Below, piece after piece: positions 46,667 to 56,327 of a DNA stretch of 64,000 bases. Within the stretch, counting starts at the first letter, position 1. Every line of letters begins with the position of its first letter. Source of the stretch: Bradyrhizobium sp. CB1650 (GTDB taxonomy: Bacteria > Pseudomonadota > Alphaproteobacteria > Rhizobiales > Xanthobacteraceae); contig NZ_CP121695.1 in NCBI RefSeq assembly GCF_029761915.1, forward strand, positions 248,001-312,000, given 5' to 3'. The translations under genes and the position numbers were made by a program. The notes beneath the pieces were generated by a model. It did not search any database and had not been told where the DNA came from. It saw nothing but the letters and a program-made list of their open reading frames with translations.

Positions 46667-47299
46667 TCAGATGATCGGCGGGCCCGACTGCCATTGTTTC
46701 ACGGCGTCGATCGGATGGATCAGCATCAAAATGTTCAGCGTCAGATTGTCGCGAATATGCAGCGCCATCATGACCTCGAAGACGAGCCCGATCAGGACGG
46801 TGGCCGTGACCGGCAGGATGCGTGCCGCAAGGAAACCCAGCACCATGAACAGCGTGTCCGAGATCGAATTGACGATGCTGTCGCCGTAATAATCCAGCGA
46901 GATTGTGCCGGCGCGGTAGCGCTCGATGACGAACGGCGAGTTCTCAACGATCTCCCAGGTGCCTTCGATCAGCATGGCGATGATCAGCCGCGCCGGCCAG
47001 GACAAACTCGGAAGAGACAGCGGCAGCAAAGCCAGGCGCGAGAACAGGAGCCAGGTCAACCCATAGAACAGGAAGCCGTGCAGGATGTGCGAAAAACTGT
47101 ACCAGTCGGCGATCTGTTGGGAGTTCTCCGAGCTGTTCACGACGCCATGCCAGAGCTTGACGTAGCCGCAGGTGCAGATCGGCACCCGCCCCATCGCGAA
47201 CAGGATCGAGGCCTGCAGCGCCAGCAGCAACAGCGCGATACAGACCCATCCGAGCGGCGGAAACGCGGCCTTCGTCTTTTGGATCTGCGTCAGCGTCAC
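46667..47299 (-). CDS. DUF2585 (UPF0314) membrane protein
   Basis: A 210-residue membrane protein of the DUF2585 family, common near hslU in Rhizobiales. Hydrophobic segments at residues 18-35, 68-85, 103-120 and 150-180. Conserved-looking stretches are [45 protein letters not shown] and [10 protein letters not shown]. Function is unknown. GTG 47299 overlaps the stop of the upstream acetyltransferase frame (GTGA), so the two were translationally coupled. Confidence 0.88.
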   Translation of the reverse strand: MTLTQIQKTKAAFPPLGWVCIALLLLALQASILFAMGRVPICTCGYVKLWHGVVNSSENSQQIADWYSFSHILHGFLFYGLTWLLFSRLALLPLSLPSLSWPARLIIAMLIEGTWEIVENSPFVIERYRAGTISLDYYGDSIVNSISDTLFMVLGFLAARILPVTATVLIGLVFEVMMALHIRDNLTLNILMLIHPIDAVKQWQSGPPII

Positions 47300-47773
47300 G
47301 GCTCGCGGACCATCAATAGCGCTGCTCCGTCGGGCGTCTCGACCATGCGGTCACGGACGAACCCCGCCTTCTCGTAAGCGCGTACGGCGCGCAGATTGCG
47401 CGGATCGGGATCGGTCACGACGCGCGGCACGCCATGCAGCAGTTGCGCATCGACGAACTGGCGGATGAGGGCCGAGCCGTGGCCGCGTGCGATCATGTCG
47501 CTCTCGCCGATGAACTGGTCGATCCCACGCGTGCCCTCCGGTTGCGGCCCTAACCCCGTGTTCCAGGCAGTGAGGCGGTAGCACTGAAGATAGCCGAAGG
47601 GTCGCATCCCGGCCAATACGATGAACTGATCCATCGCAGGCTCGTTGAGGTCGCCGCTCACCAGCGTGAACTGGATCGCCCCACCATTGCCGCACATGCG
47701 CTTCGCCGAGCCAACGCCGGATCAGCGGCAGGTCGGCCGCGATCATCGGACGGAAGGTGTAGGCGAGCGCCAT
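47296..47773 (-). pseudogene. GNAT N-acetyltransferase, frameshifted
   Basis: The N-terminus (MALAYTFRPMIAADLPLIRRW...HVRQWWGDP) is in one frame from ATG 47773. The rest of the domain (QFTLVSGDLNEPAMDQFIV...GIDQFIGESDMIARGHGSALIRQFVD...[16 protein letters not shown]) continues in another frame down to 47296. The switch is near 47672, at GATCCAGTTC. The whole is an AAC(6')-like GNAT of about 155 residues with the acetyl-CoA loop RGHGSA. It lies between hslV and DUF2585 in the same direction. A single-base or short indel, real or from sequencing, explains it. Confidence 0.8.
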
Positions 47774-47776
47774 CCT

Positions 47777-48337
47777 CTAGCCGGTCGACAGGCTCTCGAT
47801 GGTGAGGTTGCGGTTGGTGTAGACGCAGATCTCGGCGGCGATATCGAGCGAGCGGCGGACGATGGTTTCGGCGTCCTTGTCGGTGTCGAGCAGGGCGCGG
47901 GCTGCGGCCAACGCGTAATTGCCGCCGGAGCCTATCGCCATAACGCCGGCCTCCGGCTCCAGCACGTCACCGGTGCCGGTCAGGACCAGGGAGACATCCT
48001 TGTCAGCCACGATCATCATGGCCTCCAGTCGCCGCAGGTAACGGTCGGTGCGCCAGTCCTTGGCGAGCTCGACCGCGGCCCGGGTCAGTTGCCCCGGATA
48101 TTGCTCCAGCTTGCTCTCCAGCCGCTCGAACAGGGTGAAGGCGTCGGCCGTGGCGCCGGCGAAGCCGCCGATGACGTCGCCCTTGCCGAGCTTGCGGACC
48201 TTTTTGGCGTTGGATTTGATCACGGTCTGGCCGATCGAGACCTGGCCGTCGCCGCCGACCACCACCTTGCCACCCTTGCGGACCGTCAAAATCGTGGTGC
48301 CGTGCCAGACTTGGGGGCTGTTCTGGGAATCCTGCAT
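47777..48337 (-). CDS. hslV: HslV, peptidase of the HslUV protease
   Basis: A 186-residue proteasome-like threonine peptidase. A propeptide ([13 protein letters not shown]) is removed to expose Thr1 of [38 protein letters not shown] and [15 protein letters not shown] are typical. ATG 48337 follows GAGG at a suitable distance; an upstream in-frame start would lengthen the propeptide unusually. The gene diverges from hisB and leads into the frameshifted GNAT, DUF2585 and hslU. Confidence 0.96.
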   Translation of the reverse strand: MQDSQNSPQVWHGTTILTVRKGGKVVVGGDGQVSIGQTVIKSNAKKVRKLGKGDVIGGFAGATADAFTLFERLESKLEQYPGQLTRAAVELAKDWRTDRYLRRLEAMMIVADKDVSLVLTGTGDVLEPEAGVMAIGSGGNYALAAARALLDTDKDAETIVRRSLDIAAEICVYTNRNLTIESLSTG

Positions 48338-48513
48338 GAAATACCTCGTTGTCGGGCCTGATTTAGGAGGTCGGGGGCGGCGGCACAACGGGCCGCTCCG
48401 GCCCCAAATTCGCTCACCATAGACGCAAGTGCCGCCCTGCTAGCGCGATCCCGCAGTAGCGAAGGCGTCATTTGACTGTTAAAAGACCGCCGTTTTTCGG
48501 CTTAGGTGGACCA

Positions 48514-49107
48514 ATGCGCACCGCGACGATCAAGCGCAAGACCAAAGAGACCGACATCGAGGTGACCGTGAACCTCGATGGCTCCGGCGCGTCCAACATC
48601 GCGACCGGCATCGGCTTTTTCGACCATATGCTCGATCTCCTCGCCCGCCATTCCCGCATCGACTTGACGGTCAAGGCGGTGGGCGACCTGCACATTGATC
48701 ATCATCATACCACCGAGGATACCGGAATTGCGCTGGGGCAGGCTGTCAAGCAGGCACTCGGCAGCATGGCCGGCATCACCCGCTATGCCGACGTCCACCT
48801 GCCCATGGACGAGACGCTGTCGCGCGTCGTGATCGACATCTCGGGCCGGCCGGTCCTGGTGTTCAGGGTCGATTTCCCCCGCGACAAGATCGGCGAGTTC
48901 GACACCGAGCTCGTGCGCGAATGGTTTCATGCCTTTGCCATGAACGCCGGCGTGACTCTCCACGTCCAGACCCTATATGGCGAGAACAGCCACCATATCG
49001 CCGAGTCCTGCTTCAAGGGCCTGGCGCGGGCGCTGCGGGCGGCGGTCGCGATCGATCCGCGGGCGGCGGGCGAGGTGCCCTCCACCAAGGGCTCGCTCGG
49101 CGGCTGA
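48514..49107 (+). CDS. hisB: Imidazoleglycerol-phosphate dehydratase
   Basis: A 197-residue monofunctional HisB, sixth step of histidine synthesis. The two metal-binding histidine clusters are [18 protein letters not shown] (near residue 63) and [19 protein letters not shown] (near 160). ATG 48514 is chosen for AGGTGG at the right spacing; an in-frame ATG 42 bp upstream lacks this. First gene of the hisB-DUF2628-hisH-hisA-hisF-hisE-coaA series. Confidence 0.97.
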   Translation: MRTATIKRKTKETDIEVTVNLDGSGASNIATGIGFFDHMLDLLARHSRIDLTVKAVGDLHIDHHHTTEDTGIALGQAVKQALGSMAGITRYADVHLPMDETLSRVVIDISGRPVLVFRVDFPRDKIGEFDTELVREWFHAFAMNAGVTLHVQTLYGENSHHIAESCFKGLARALRAAVAIDPRAAGEVPSTKGSLGG

Positions 49108-49177
49108 CCTCTTCGTTCGGCGGCGCCAATGCGGTGCTGGCGGCTTCTACTCAATCCTCGAGAACGGGGCATCCAAA

Positions 49178-49708
49178 ATGCCTGTGTACACAGTTCATGC
49201 TCCCTCCCCCGGCGGGGCCGACCTGCGCGCGACCGACAAGTTCGTGTTCGTGCGTGACGGCTTCCACTTCTGGGCGATGGTGTTCGGTCCATTGTGGCTG
49301 CTCTGGAACAGGCTCTGGCTGGCGCTGATCGGCTGGCTGATCTTCGCCGCCGCATTCTATGCCGGCCTGTCCAGCCTCGGACTCGGCCGCATCTCGATCT
49401 TCTTCGCCGAAATTATCATTGCCCTCTTGATGGGCTTTGAGGCCTCGAGCCTGCGGCGCTGGACCCTGTCGCGTGGCAATTGGCGCCAGCTCGATGTCGT
49501 GGTCGCCGACGACGAGGACACTGCCGAGCGCCGTTTCTTCGAGCGCTGGAGCCAGAAGCAGCGCGGCATCGTCAACGATCAATGGGCGGTCGATCGCGGC
49601 GGCCCGCCGCCAACCCGCACCGTGCCGGGTCAGCAATTCTCCAGTCCGCCGCCGCTGCCGGCGGGCGGCATCATCGGATTGTTTCCAGAACCGGGAGGGT
49701 CAAGGTGA
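49178..49708 (+). CDS. DUF2628 membrane protein
   Basis: A 176-residue protein of the DUF2628 family, regularly embedded in rhizobial his operons. N-terminal [13 protein letters not shown], then [35 protein letters not shown] (two membrane-embedded stretches), [27 protein letters not shown], and a soluble Pro/Gly-rich tail. Its role in histidine synthesis, if any, is unknown. The stop overlaps the GTG of hisH. Confidence 0.88.
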   Translation: MPVYTVHAPSPGGADLRATDKFVFVRDGFHFWAMVFGPLWLLWNRLWLALIGWLIFAAAFYAGLSSLGLGRISIFFAEIIIALLMGFEASSLRRWTLSRGNWRQLDVVVADDEDTAERRFFERWSQKQRGIVNDQWAVDRGGPPPTRTVPGQQFSSPPPLPAGGIIGLFPEPGGSR

Positions 49709-50355
49709 GCGTTGCCATCATCGATTACGGTTCCGGCAATCTGCATTCCGCCGCCAAGGCGTTCGAGCGCGCCGCGCGCAGCCTGGAGAATCCGCAAAAA
49801 GTCTTCGTCACCAGTGATCCGGACCAGGCCTATGGCGCCGACCGACTGGTGCTGCCGGGCGTCGGCGCTTTCGCCGATTGCCGGCGCGGGCTTGATGCGG
49901 TCAACGGCATGGTCGAGGCGATCACAGAAGCCGTCAGGGTCAAGGCGCGGCCGATGTTCGGCATCTGCGTCGGCATGCAGCTCTTTGCCACCCGCGGCAA
50001 GGAGCATGTCGTCACCGAAGGGCTGAACTGGATCGCCGGCGATGTCGAGAAGATCACGCCACGCGACGAGAGTCTGAAGATCCCGCACATGGGCTGGAAC
50101 ACGCTCGACGTTCTGCGCGAGCACCCGGTGCTGAACAAGCTGTCGCTCGGTCCCAAGGGCCAGCACGCCTATTTCGTGCACTCCTACCACCTCAACCCCG
50201 CCAATGAGGCGGACGTGCTCGCGCGCGCCGATTACGGCGGGCCGGTGACCGCGATCGTCGCGAAGGACACTGCGGTCGGCACGCAATTCCACCCCGAGAA
50301 GAGCCAGCGTTTTGGCCTCGCCCTGATCTCGAATTTTTTGCGATGGAAGCCGTGA
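49705..50355 (+). CDS. hisH: Imidazole glycerol phosphate synthase, glutaminase subunit
   Basis: A 216-residue class I glutamine amidotransferase that feeds ammonia to HisF. The catalytic Cys is in [11 protein letters not shown] near residue 89 and the His-Glu pair in [10 protein letters not shown] near 198. GTG 49705 gives the canonical [13 protein letters not shown] and overlaps the DUF2628 stop (GTGA). Its end overlaps hisA by 13 bp. Confidence 0.96.
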   Translation: MSVAIIDYGSGNLHSAAKAFERAARSLENPQKVFVTSDPDQAYGADRLVLPGVGAFADCRRGLDAVNGMVEAITEAVRVKARPMFGICVGMQLFATRGKEHVVTEGLNWIAGDVEKITPRDESLKIPHMGWNTLDVLREHPVLNKLSLGPKGQHAYFVHSYHLNPANEADVLARADYGGPVTAIVAKDTAVGTQFHPEKSQRFGLALISNFLRWKP

Positions 50356-51089
50356 TCCTCTTTCCTGCCATCGACCTCAAGAACGGCCAATGCGTGCGCC
50401 TCGAGCAGGGCGACATGGCGCGCGCCACCGTGTTCAACCTCGATCCCGCAGCGCAGGCGCAGAGCTTCGTGACGCAGGGGTTTGAGTATCTCCACGTCGT
50501 CGATCTCGACGGCGCCTTCGCCGGCAAGCCGGTGAACGCTGCGGCCGTCGAGGCCATGCTGAAGACGATCAAGATTCCCGTGCAGCTCGGCGGCGGCATT
50601 CGCGATCTCGCCACCGTCGAAGCCTGGCTCGAAAAGGGCATCACCCGCGTCATCATCGGCACCGCCGCCGTGCGTGATCCCGAACTGGTGAAGGCTGCGG
50701 CAAAGAAATTCCCCGGCCGCGTCGCGGTCGGGCTAGACGCCCGCGACGGCAAGGTCGCGGTCGAAGGCTGGGCCGAGACCTCGCAGGTCACGGCACTGGA
50801 GATCGCGCAGCGTTTCGAGGACGCCGGTGTCGCCGCCATCATCTTCACCGACATCGCCCGCGACGGCCTGCTCGGGGGGCTGAACCTGGATGCGACCATC
50901 ACGCTGGCCGACGCCATCTCCATTCCCGTGATCGCCTCCGGTGGCCTCGCCTCGATCGAGGACGTCAAGGCGATGCTGGCGCCACGGGCATCGAGGCTCG
51001 CCGGCGCGATCGCCGGCCGTGCGCTCTACGACGGCAGGCTCGATCCCACTGCTGCCCTCACCTTGATCCGCAACGTGCGCGCCGCCTAG
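50343..51089 (+). CDS. hisA: Phosphoribosylformimino-AICAR ribotide isomerase
   Basis: A 248-residue TIM-barrel isomerase (ProFAR to PRFAR). Catalytic Asp in [15 protein letters not shown] near residue 11 and the second in [12 protein letters not shown] near 170, plus phosphate-binding GGGIRDL and ASGGLAS. ATG 50343 lies within the hisH end; GTG 50352 would also fit. hisF follows after 11 bp. Confidence 0.96.
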   Translation: MEAVILFPAIDLKNGQCVRLEQGDMARATVFNLDPAAQAQSFVTQGFEYLHVVDLDGAFAGKPVNAAAVEAMLKTIKIPVQLGGGIRDLATVEAWLEKGITRVIIGTAAVRDPELVKAAAKKFPGRVAVGLDARDGKVAVEGWAETSQVTALEIAQRFEDAGVAAIIFTDIARDGLLGGLNLDATITLADAISIPVIASGGLASIEDVKAMLAPRASRLAGAIAGRALYDGRLDPTAALTLIRNVRAA

Positions 51090-51100
51090 GGAGACGACAG

Positions 51101-51877
51101 ATGTTCAAGGTGCGCGTGATCCCCTGCCTCGACGTCAAGGACGGCCGGGTCGTCAAGGGCGTCAACTTCGTCGACCTGCGCGATGCCGGCGACCCCGTCG
51201 AAGCGGCGATCGCCTATGACGCGGCCGGCGCCGACGAGCTCTGTTTCCTCGACATCACCGCGACCCACGAGAATCGCGGCATCATGCTGGACGTGGTCCG
51301 GCGCACGGCGGAAGCCTGCTTCATGCCGGTCACCGTCGGCGGCGGCGTGCGGACCATTGACGACATCAAGACGCTGCTGCGCTCCGGTGCCGACAAGGTC
51401 TCGATCAACAGCGCCGCGGTGTCGCGGCGCGAATTCGTCAAGGAAGCTGCTGAGAAATTCGGCGAACAATGCGTGGTGGTCGCGATCGACGCCAAGCGCG
51501 TCAAGCGCCCGGGCGGCTCCGACCGCTGGGAGATTTTTACGCATGGTGGGCGCCACTCGACCGGCATCGATGCCATCGAATATGCCCAGGAGGTGGTGTC
51601 GCTCGGCGCCGGCGAAATCCTGCTCACGTCGATGGACCGCGACGGCACCAGGCAGGGCTTTGACATCCCGCTGACCCGCGCGATTGCCGACAGCATTCCC
51701 GTCCCCGTGATCGCTTCGGGCGGCGTCGGCAATCTCGATCATCTCGTCGACGGTATCCGCGACGGGCACGCAACGGCGGTGCTGGCCGCCTCGATCTTCC
51801 ACTTCGGGGAATTCACCATCCGCGAAGCCAAGGAGCATATGGCGCGGCGCGGTCTAGCGATGCGCCTCGATGCCTGA
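51101..51877 (+). CDS. hisF: Imidazole glycerol phosphate synthase, cyclase subunit
   Basis: A 258-residue TIM barrel that forms IGP and AICAR with HisH. Catalytic Asp11 in [17 protein letters not shown], Asp near 135 in [13 protein letters not shown], and phosphate loops GGGVRT and ASGGVGN. ATG 51101 follows GGGAGA. It is probably cotranscribed with the upstream his genes and with hisE 78 bp downstream. Confidence 0.97.
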   Translation: MFKVRVIPCLDVKDGRVVKGVNFVDLRDAGDPVEAAIAYDAAGADELCFLDITATHENRGIMLDVVRRTAEACFMPVTVGGGVRTIDDIKTLLRSGADKVSINSAAVSRREFVKEAAEKFGEQCVVVAIDAKRVKRPGGSDRWEIFTHGGRHSTGIDAIEYAQEVVSLGAGEILLTSMDRDGTRQGFDIPLTRAIADSIPVPVIASGGVGNLDHLVDGIRDGHATAVLAASIFHFGEFTIREAKEHMARRGLAMRLDA

Positions 51878-51955
51878 CGACTCCCGTTCATAAAAATGCT
51901 ACATCAACCGACAGGAACCGGCTGAACCAGCCGGGGCGTGCTCCGAGTATCTTGT

Positions 51956-52279
51956 ATGCCGCGTTTCACGATCCACGATCTGGCTGAGACCATCGATGCC
52001 CGCGCGGCCTCCGGTGGCGAGGCCTCCTATACCCGCAAGCTCCTGGACAAGGGTGCCGAGCATTGCGCCAAGAAGTTCGGCGAGGAAGCAGTCGAAACCG
52101 TAATCGCAGCAGTCGAAAACGATCGCGCGCATCTGATCGCTGAAAGTGCCGATCTGCTCTACCACTTCCTTGTGTTGCTCAAGGCACGCGGCGTAAAGCT
52201 GGAAGAGGTCGAGGCGGCGCTGGACAAGCGGACCTCGATGTCGGGGTTGGAAGAGAAAGCATCGCGCAAGAGCGACTAG
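51956..52279 (+). CDS. hisE: Phosphoribosyl-ATP pyrophosphatase
   Basis: A 107-residue MazG-like pyrophosphatase, second step of histidine synthesis. Core: SYTRKLLDKGAEHCAKKFGEEAVETVIAA with the metal-binding E-E-x-x-E helix, and LIAESADLLYHFLVLLKARG. HisI is a separate gene elsewhere. ATG 51956 (MPRFTIHDLAETID) is preferred over an in-frame codon 18 bp upstream. coaA follows after 18 bp. Confidence 0.95.
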   Translation: MPRFTIHDLAETIDARAASGGEASYTRKLLDKGAEHCAKKFGEEAVETVIAAVENDRAHLIAESADLLYHFLVLLKARGVKLEEVEAALDKRTSMSGLEEKASRKSD

Positions 52280-52297
52280 CCAAGGTGGGAAACGGTC

Positions 52298-53254
52298 ATG
52301 GATATCCGCGCACCCGAGCAGATCTATAATCCCTACCGTATCTTCACGCGCGAGCAGTGGGCGCGCTTGCGGGACGATACGCCGATGACGCTCGAGCCTG
52401 GCGAGTTCGACCGGCTGCGCTCGATGCACGATCGCCTCGACCTCCAGGAGGTCGAGGACATCTACCTGCCGCTGTCGCGCCTGTTGTCGATCTATGTCGA
52501 TGCCATGCAGCGCCTGTACTATGCGCAGCGCCAGTTCCTCAACATCCGCGACCGCAAGATGCCCTACATCATCGGCGTCGCCGGCTCGGTCGCGGTCGGA
52601 AAGTCCACCACGGCCCGCGTGCTCCAGGCCCTGCTCGCGCGCTGGTCGCCGCGCCCCAAGGTCGACCTGATCACCACCGACGGATTTCTGTATCCCAACG
52701 CCCTGCTCGAGCGGCAGGGCATCATGCAGAAGAAGGGTTTTCCGGAGAGCTACGACCTGCCGCTGCTGCTCGGCTTCCTCTCCGACATCAAGGCCGGCCG
52801 CCGCCGCGTGCGCGCGCCGGTCTATTCGCATTTGACCTACGACATCGTGCCGAACCAGTGGGTCGAGATCGACCAGCCCGACATCCTGATCGTCGAGGGC
52901 GTCAATGTGCTGCAGACCGGCAAGTTGCCGCGCGACGGCAAGGCCGTGCCGGTCGTCTCCGACTTCTTCGACTTCTCGGTTTATATCGACGCCGATGAAG
53001 CGGCGCTGCGGCAGTGGTACATCAAGCGCTTTCTGGCGCTGCGCGACACCGCATTCACCAATCCAAAGTCTTATTTCAACCGCTACGCGCTGTTGTCCGA
53101 CGATGAAGCCACCGCCACCGCGATCGCGATCTGGGAGCGCACCAACCTCGCCAATCTCGAGGATAACATCCTGCCCACCCGCCCCCGCGCGACGCTGATC
53201 CTGAAGAAGGGCGCGGACCACGTGGTGGAGAGCGTGGCGCTGCGGCGGCTGTAG
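52298..53254 (+). CDS. coaA: Pantothenate kinase, type I
   Basis: A 318-residue CoaA that starts CoA synthesis. Walker [22 protein letters not shown] near residue 92, then [36 protein letters not shown] and [13 protein letters not shown]. Length equals that of the E. coli family. ATG 52298 follows AAGGTGGGA. Linkage to the his operon end is typical in Rhizobiales. Two palindromic repeats follow the stop. Confidence 0.96.
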   Translation: MDIRAPEQIYNPYRIFTREQWARLRDDTPMTLEPGEFDRLRSMHDRLDLQEVEDIYLPLSRLLSIYVDAMQRLYYAQRQFLNIRDRKMPYIIGVAGSVAVGKSTTARVLQALLARWSPRPKVDLITTDGFLYPNALLERQGIMQKKGFPESYDLPLLLGFLSDIKAGRRRVRAPVYSHLTYDIVPNQWVEIDQPDILIVEGVNVLQTGKLPRDGKAVPVVSDFFDFSVYIDADEAALRQWYIKRFLALRDTAFTNPKSYFNRYALLSDDEATATAIAIWERTNLANLEDNILPTRPRATLILKKGADHVVESVALRRL

Positions 53255-53264
53255 CCGTAGATTT

Positions 53265-53302
53265 GTAGGGTGGCAAAGGCGCACCCTTCGCGCCGTGCCC
53301 AC
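53265..53302. repeat. Truncated family D repeat
   Basis: GTAGGGTGGCAAAGGCGCA resembles the left end of the family D elements at 16320 and 29555, but the right arm is missing. It abuts the family C element that starts at 53305, suggesting one repeat interrupted or replaced part of another. Confidence 0.6.
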
Positions 53303-53304
53303 AT

Positions 53305-53391
53305 CGTCATTGCGAGCGAAGCGAAGCAATCCAGAATCTTTCCATGGAGGGATTCTGGATTGCTTCGTCGCTTGCGCTCCTCGCAATGACG
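53305..53391. repeat. Palindromic repeat (family C)
   Basis: CGTCATTGCGAG and CTCGCAATGACG terminal arms, inner AATCCAGAATC/GATTCTGGATT. It lies between coaA and the convergent histidine kinase. Copies also at 20085-20161 and 28319-28405. Confidence 0.85.
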
Positions 53392-53404
53392 GTGGGAGAA
53401 CTCC

Positions 53405-55678
53405 CTACACCGCCAGATGTCGTGACGCCGCGAGCCCGATCAGTGCCTCCTCGAGCTTCTCGCGATCGACCGGCTTGATCAAGAATCCGTCCATGCCCGC
53501 CTCGAAGCAGGCATAGCGGTCCTCTACCAGCGTATTCGCGGTGAGCGCCAGGATCGGTGTGTGGCGGCCGCCTGCGCGAGCTTCATGCGCGCGGATGCGC
53601 TTGGTCGCTTCGATGCCGTCGAGCTGCGGCATCTGGATGTCCATCAGCACGAGGTCGTAGGGCGTGCCGGCCGATGCCGCGCCGAGCCAGGATTCCAGGG
53701 CGGCCTCGCCATGGACCGCGATGACGACGCGGTGGCCGAGCTTGGTCAGCAGCGATCGCATCAACAGCGCGTTGATCTCGTTGTCTTCCGCGACAAGTAT
53801 CGAAAGGCCCTTCGCCGACGTCGCGGCCGCCTCCGCCGATTCGACCGGCGGCTCCGGCGCGAGGTCGGGCGAAGTGACTTCCGGCGTCAGCGCCAGCCGC
53901 GCGGCGAGCGAGGCCGCACGCAGTGGCTTCACCAGATAGCCTGTGAAGACTGGCGAGACCTTGTCGTGGCGCGAGCTCGGCGTCAGCAGCACCAGCCGCT
54001 GCGTCGCATGCGCGCGGGCCACCTCCCCCAAACGGTCCGCGACAGCCGCGCCGAGCGCACGGTCGATCAGCACGGCATGCCATGAACGCTCCGGTAGCAG
54101 CACCTCGGCGACCGCTGCGGCCGAGACCATGCAGGTCTGACTGCCCCAGCGCTCCAGCCGTCGCGCGATCAGCGAGGCCTCGATGCCGTCGGCGACCAGG
54201 AGGATCGACTTGTTTGAAAGGTCGGGGCTCGGGAAGGCCGTCTGTCCCGCGCCTGCTTGCGACGGCGCGAGCGGGATCGCGACCACGAAGGTCGAGCCCT
54301 TGCCCGGCTCGCTCTCCAGTGTGATGCGGCCGCCCATGCGCTTGACGATGCGCTCGCTGATGGCGAGGCCGAGCCCTGTGCCGCCATAGGTGCGTGCGAC
54401 GCGTTCGTCCGCCTGTTCGAATTCACGGAAGATGCGCGACTGCGCTTCCGGCGCGATGCCGATGCCGGTGTCGCGCACTAGGAAGCTGATCTCATTCGGC
54501 CAGATGCCGGGCTCGACGATCAGCGCGACGCCCCCGCTTGCAGTGAATTTGATGGCGTTGCCGGCGAGATTGAGCAGCACCTGGCGGAGCCGCGCAGCAT
54601 CGCCGACGACTTCGAGCGGCAAGCGCTCGTCGACATAGGCGGCGATCTCGAGAGCCTTGGCCTGTGCGCGCGGCGCGAGCAGCTCGGTGATCTCCTCGAT
54701 CAGGGTCGAGAGCGCGAAGGAACGTTGCTCGAGGTCGAGCTTGCCGGCTTCGATCTTGGAATAGTCGAGCAGCTCCTCGATCAGCGCCATCAGCGCCTCG
54801 CCCGAGGTCTTCACCGCCTTCGCATAGGTCGCCTGCTCCGGCGTCAGCGTGGTGTCGAGCAGCAGCCCACTCATGCCCATGATGCCGTTCAGCGGCGTGC
54901 GGATCTCGTGCGAGGCCATTGCGAGGAAGCGCGATTTGGCGCGGTTGGCGGCATCGGCCTGGTCGCGCGCGTCCGACAGTGCGCGCTCGGTTTCGGTGCG
55001 GTCGGTGACGTCGCGCCCCACGCTCTGCAATTCGGCAGGCTGGCCGGCATCGAGGCGCACAAAACCCTCGCGCCAGGCGATCCAGCGCGCGCCGAGATGC
55101 GTTGCGATCTTCTGGTCGTGGATGCGCGTGCCGTTGCTTTCGCGCGCGCTGTCGCCTTGTTCCAGCACGTCAAAATCAAAGCGGGTGCCGACCAGCGCGG
55201 CGCGCGCCTCGCCCGCCAGCGTGCAATAGGCGTCGTTGGCGAAGGTGATGCGGCCCTGATGGTCGCGCAGCACGATCAGATCACCCTGCGATTCGAACAG
55301 GCTACGGGCGCGCTCCTCGGCCTCCTTCAGCTCCCAATTGCGATCGATCAGGGCCTCGTTGTGGACGGCGAGCATGCGCAGCCGCTTGTTGACGAAGCGC
55401 AGCCGCATGCTCAGCGTCGCGAGGCCGAGGCAGGCGAGGGCGAACAGGAAGCTCGCACCGACCGCGAAGGCGTTGGGATCGTAGCCGGAATTGTTAGCCC
55501 GGCTGCCGGTGATGAAGCCATAGGCGGCGCCGAACGTCGCCGAGAAGATCATGAACGAGCGGATCGCGAAGGCGATCCTCGGATGGCTGCGCCTGAAACG
55601 GCGCATGCGCACCTTGATCCGGAACGTCCGACCCATCGCCACCGACCCCGACTCTTTCCGAAACCCTATGATCGCCAC
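53405..55678 (-). CDS. Hybrid sensor histidine kinase with two receiver domains
   Basis: A 757-residue inner-membrane kinase. Two N-terminal hydrophobic segments (MIFSATFGAAYGFITG and FAVGASFLFALACLGLATL), a coiled segment, a PAS domain (about 125-235: LFESQGDLIVLRDHQGRITFANDAYCTLAG), HisKA with phospho-His in FLAMASHEIRTPLNG, and HATPase (NLAGNAIKFTASGG, DTGIGIAPE, GTGLGLAI). Receiver 1 is degenerate, with AD in place of the acidic pair. Receiver 2 is complete (LVAEDNEINALLM, LVLMDIQMPQLDG, LIKPVD). No cognate regulator gene is adjacent; the signal is unknown. Confidence 0.93.
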   Translation of the reverse strand: MAIIGFRKESGSVAMGRTFRIKVRMRRFRRSHPRIAFAIRSFMIFSATFGAAYGFITGSRANNSGYDPNAFAVGASFLFALACLGLATLSMRLRFVNKRLRMLAVHNEALIDRNWELKEAEERARSLFESQGDLIVLRDHQGRITFANDAYCTLAGEARAALVGTRFDFDVLEQGDSARESNGTRIHDQKIATHLGARWIAWREGFVRLDAGQPAELQSVGRDVTDRTETERALSDARDQADAANRAKSRFLAMASHEIRTPLNGIMGMSGLLLDTTLTPEQATYAKAVKTSGEALMALIEELLDYSKIEAGKLDLEQRSFALSTLIEEITELLAPRAQAKALEIAAYVDERLPLEVVGDAARLRQVLLNLAGNAIKFTASGGVALIVEPGIWPNEISFLVRDTGIGIAPEAQSRIFREFEQADERVARTYGGTGLGLAISERIVKRMGGRITLESEPGKGSTFVVAIPLAPSQAGAGQTAFPSPDLSNKSILLVADGIEASLIARRLERWGSQTCMVSAAAVAEVLLPERSWHAVLIDRALGAAVADRLGEVARAHATQRLVLLTPSSRHDKVSPVFTGYLVKPLRAASLAARLALTPEVTSPDLAPEPPVESAEAAATSAKGLSILVAEDNEINALLMRSLLTKLGHRVVIAVHGEAALESWLGAASAGTPYDLVLMDIQMPQLDGIEATKRIRAHEARAGGRHTPILALTANTLVEDRYACFEAGMDGFLIKPVDREKLEEALIGLAASRHLAV

Positions 55679-55761
55679 CAGCGACGATGTTCCGGCCGAC
55701 CTTGCGAACAGTTTGAAGTTTGGGAGCCGCCTCCAAACAGGGTTGACGAGGCGTTAATGCT

Positions 55762-56229
55762 TCAGAGCGAGGCGGCCTGGAGGTGACGGTGGCCGCCGCG
55801 GGCTCCGACGATCAACGCCGCGGCCTCGCGCGGCGAAAATGTCTTCGAGCGCACATAGATGCGGTAGTCGGCGGGCCCGTCAGCGGAGAGATAGATCACA
55901 GGACGGTCATTGCCCGGGTGCGCGGAGATCGCAACAAGGCGCGTCGCGGCGTTGGTCTCGCAGGCGCCCGGCTCGTCGTTGGTGCCGTCGTCGACCACAG
56001 CAAAATCCGCAGCATCCGCATCCTCGGTCATCTGGACCCGTACCGTGGCTTGTGAGGGATCTTCGGTGAAGGCGACCTGGGCGCCGGCTGTCCAGAACAG
56101 GGAAGTGAGCTCGACCGTAGTCTCGCCGATCGCGATGCAGGGATGCGGGAGCGATCCGATCTCGCTGCGGGCGAACACCGCAGCCGCCAAGAGGGGAACA
56201 ACCGAGGCTAGGATCTTGAAACGCAACAT
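55762..56229 (-). CDS. Small exported protein of unknown function
   Basis: A 155-residue protein with a signal peptide (MLRFKILASVVPLLAAAVFARS) and a soluble body with two Cys (LPHPCIAIGE, EPGACETN) that could form a disulfide in the periplasm. FSPREAAALIVGARGGHRH ends the domain. I recognise no family. It is on the same strand as the kinase, 83 bp upstream of it, so the two may share a promoter or be functionally linked; that is speculative. Confidence 0.7.
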   Translation of the reverse strand: MLRFKILASVVPLLAAAVFARSEIGSLPHPCIAIGETTVELTSLFWTAGAQVAFTEDPSQATVRVQMTEDADAADFAVVDDGTNDEPGACETNAATRLVAISAHPGNDRPVIYLSADGPADYRIYVRSKTFSPREAAALIVGARGGHRHLQAASL

Positions 56230-56327
56230 GACACGCTACTCGCCGGGCCGCGCGGGAAATTTGCGGGCCTTATGGTTTGCAGAGCGTAAAGGAAACTCGT
56301 TACCGCCGGGTTGATGCGCGAGGGGCG

